The notes under the pieces: generated by a model
Seen by the model: only the letters and a program-made list of their open reading frames with translations
Databases searched by the model: none
What the model was told of the DNA's origin: nothing
Part shown: positions 62,551 to 64,000 of the stretch, piece by piece
Layout of the letters: each line of letters begins with the position of its first letter
How positions within the stretch are numbered: the stretch's first letter is position 1
Translations under genes and position numbers: made by a program
Source: Candidatus Saccharimonadota bacterium
GTDB taxonomy: Bacteria > Patescibacteriota > Saccharimonadia > Saccharimonadales > Saccharimonadaceae
Assembly (NCBI GenBank): GCA_017406405.1
Contig: JAFQYO010000014.1
Location: 1 to 64,000 of the forward strand
Length of the DNA: 64,000 nucleotides
Direction: 5' to 3'

Positions 62551-63771
62551 ATGCCCGAAATAAAATGCCCAAATTGCGGTAAGGCTTTTACTATCGACGA
62601 AACAAGTTACGCAGATATCTCGCGCCAAATCCGCGATGCCGAGTTTAACAAAGATTTAGAGTCTCGCTTACATTCTCTCGAAGAAATGAACAAGCTAAAG
62701 GCCGAACAGAGCTTGAATTCTGCGCGCTCCGAATATCTAAAGCTAAAAACCGAAAAAGAAGCAGAAATCTCCGAACTAAAGCTAAAACTAAAAGCTATCG
62801 AGGATAAGGCCGAGACCGAAAAGTCTCTCGCCGTTTCGACTGCGACTTCTCGACTCGAAAAGTCTCTCGCCGAGCTAAAAAGCGAGTTAAAACTTAAAGA
62901 ATCCGAATCAAAAACAAAAGAAATTTCAACGCGCGACAAATACGAATCCGCCCTAAAGCTAAAAGACGAAGAAATCGACCGTCTAAAAGACTTAAAGGCA
63001 AAGCTATCTACAAAGATGGTCGGAGAAACCCTTGAACAACATTGCGAAAATGAGTTTAACCGTCTCCGGCCGACCGCATTCCCAATGGCCTACTTCGAAA
63101 AAGACAACGCCGTCTCGAAATCTTCCGGCTCGAAAGGGGATTTCATTTTTCGTGACTATGATAGCGACGGTGTCGAGATTATTTCGATTATGTTCGAAAT
63201 GAAAAACGAGAATGAAACAACCGCAACAAAACACAAAAACGAAGATTTCTTTAAAGAACTTGACAAAGACCGTCGCGAGAAAAAATGCGAATATGCGGTT
63301 CTCGTCAGCCTCCTCGAGTCTGATTCAGAACTTTATAACTCTGGCATAGTTGATGTTTCTTATCGCTACAAAAAAATGTATGTAATCCGCCCTCAGTTTT
63401 TTATCCCGATTATCACGCTCTTGCGGAATGCCGCTCTAAACTCCCTAAAATACAAACACGAGCTAATCGAAATAAAAAACCAAAATCTCGATATATCCCA
63501 TTTTGAAGAAGATATGAACGCCTTTAAAGTTGCTTTTGCGAGAAACTATCGTCTCGCCTCGGACAAGTTTAAAACTGCGATTGAAGAAATCGACAAAACA
63601 ATCGACCACCTCCAAAAAACAAAAGAGGCTCTTCTTTCGAGCGAAAACAACCTTCGCCTCGCGAACAACAAAGCCGACGATCTCTCAATAAAAAAACTCG
63701 TTCGGAAAAACCCAACCATGGCAAAAAAGTTTGCCGAACTAGAATCCGGGGAAAACACTAAAGAAATATAA
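62551..63771 (+). CDS. DUF2130 protein (zinc finger, coiled coil, nuclease-like core)
   Basis: A 406-residue soluble protein. An N-terminal zinc-ribbon half ([10 protein letters not shown]) is followed by a coiled coil at about 25-150 (long runs of Lys, Glu and Leu) and a DUF2130 domain at about 155-340: [22 protein letters not shown] and [23 protein letters not shown]2130 is a predicted PD-(D/E)XK-like fold of unknown role; D..EMK are its likely active residues. AAAGGAG lies ahead of ATG. Confidence 0.85.
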   Translation: MPEIKCPNCGKAFTIDETSYADISRQIRDAEFNKDLESRLHSLEEMNKLKAEQSLNSARSEYLKLKTEKEAEISELKLKLKAIEDKAETEKSLAVSTATSRLEKSLAELKSELKLKESESKTKEISTRDKYESALKLKDEEIDRLKDLKAKLSTKMVGETLEQHCENEFNRLRPTAFPMAYFEKDNAVSKSSGSKGDFIFRDYDSDGVEIISIMFEMKNENETTATKHKNEDFFKELDKDRREKKCEYAVLVSLLESDSELYNSGIVDVSYRYKKMYVIRPQFFIPIITLLRNAALNSLKYKHELIEIKNQNLDISHFEEDMNAFKVAFARNYRLASDKFKTAIEEIDKTIDHLQKTKEALLSSENNLRLANNKADDLSIKKLVRKNPTMAKKFAELESGENTKEI

Positions 63772-63899
63772 AACCGAACGTCAAATTGCCTCGTGCACAG
63801 AGATAAATTTCTGTTTATCGTATTATTATTTTATAATAACCGAACAAACCTAACAGAGAAAACCATAAAGTGTATAATAAAAACCAGAAAAAATCAATA

Positions 63900-63927
63900 T
63901 TGACGGCAAATATGCTTGTGATAAAAT
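63900..63927 (+). promoter_or_regulatory. Promoter ahead of the possible tmRNA
   Basis: TTGACG (63900-63905), 16-base spacer, TG-A-TAAAAT (63922-63927). Confidence 0.55.
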
Positions 63928-63935
63928 AAAAATAA

Positions 63936-64000
63936 GAAATTCAGGCGGATTCGACGTTGAGAGGCGTCTGAGTTTCAGAGGTGGGAATGTGTGAGTTATT
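63936..64000 (+). ncRNA. ssrA: Possible tmRNA (SsrA) 5' end, cut by the window edge
   Basis: Downstream of the promoter at 63900-63927 and without any reading frame, the sequence contains GGATTCGACG (63947-63956), the conserved 5' element of tmRNA just after the acceptor strand. A start a little upstream would give the usual distance. The partner 3' half and the tag codons lie beyond the window, so the call rests on one motif. The gap 63772-63899 otherwise holds only AT-rich sequence with a short TTATTA/TAATAA hairpin. Confidence 0.5.

Noticed and set aside
1-64000. Alternative genetic code (TGA read as Gly, as in Gracilibacteria and Absconditabacteria)
   Set aside because: Several genes end cleanly with TGA (for example at 5179, 8119, 44655 and 45228), and no gene family needs read-through of TGA.
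1-64000. CRISPR array, insertion sequence or prophage
   Set aside because: No regularly spaced repeats, no transposase with terminal inverted repeats and no phage structural genes were found. The only recombination gene is the short serine recombinase.

Overview
The window reads as a chromosome segment of a small-genome bacterium of the Candidate Phyla Radiation (Patescibacteria), most likely a Candidatus Saccharibacteria (TM7) lineage. This placement is inference from gene content and style: short intergenic gaps, many envelope proteins of unknown family, a type IV prepilin-like protein, a giant adhesin-like protein, glycolysis plus a substrate-level ATP pathway from agmatine, and no biosynthetic operons beyond folD and murB. 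No 16S rRNA lies in the window. TGA is used as a normal stop codon, so the recoded (TGA = Gly) CPR lineages are excluded. I support 59 protein genes, four tRNA genes (Lys-CTT, Arg-CCG, Leu-CAG, Glu-TTC), one candidate structured small RNA and a possible tmRNA 5' end at the right edge.

Layout. 1-2160: tRNA-Lys, murB, folD. 2234-5179: VTC-domain, DUF4956 and Cthe_2159-type beta-helix genes overlapping end to end. 5227-9075: accessory-looking stretch with a serine recombinase, a minus-strand small-RNA candidate and three secreted or membrane proteins, one WxL-interacting-protein-like. 9140-19001: tRNA-Arg, ABC exporter, nusA, RNase J, a beta-helix surface protein, tRNA-Leu, pgi. 19003-23526: agmatine deiminase pathway (carbamate kinase, putrescine carbamoyltransferase, antiporter, agmatine deiminase). 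23601-33452: prepilin-like protein, gpmI, ZIP transporter, galU-type gene, radA, ruvC, ruvA, rplS, a beta-lactamase-fold protein and an RNase HII-YraN fusion. 33489-45228: a gene under twin NrdR boxes, PAP2 phosphatase, PD-(D/E)XK nuclease, ychF, pyk, pgk, fusA and several small unknown genes. 45355-57357: tuf, CIRCE-controlled clpC, a metallopeptidase, clpP, a toxin-antitoxin pair, a minimal two-component pair overlapping recO, glyS, ppa, rarA. 57452-63771: a 1,689-residue adhesin-like protein and a DUF2130 gene.

How the genes work together. Energy comes from lower and upper glycolysis genes (pgi, pgk, gpmI, pyk) and from agmatine breakdown, which yields one ATP per agmatine through carbamoyl phosphate. 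Repair and recombination are represented by radA, ruvC, ruvA, recO and rarA. Proteostasis is represented by clpC and clpP.

Gene expression has a strong signature. At 21 genes a -10 hexamer (TATAAT or near) sits exactly 6 or 7 bases before the start codon, often with an upstream TGN extension. That places the transcription start at or next to the ATG, so these mRNAs should be leaderless. Genes inside operons, and a second class of genes with 20-80-base leaders, use AAGGAGG-type ribosome binding sites instead.

The most exciting item is 33859-34415. Two identical 16-bp NrdR-box-like palindromes, 32 bp apart, flank and fill the spacer of a strong promoter. They drive a 148-residue protein carrying the glycyl-radical C-terminal motif of class III ribonucleotide reductase (NrdD) without the rest of the enzyme. 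It is a candidate stand-alone glycyl-radical subunit, analogous to GrcA/YfiD for pyruvate formate-lyase.
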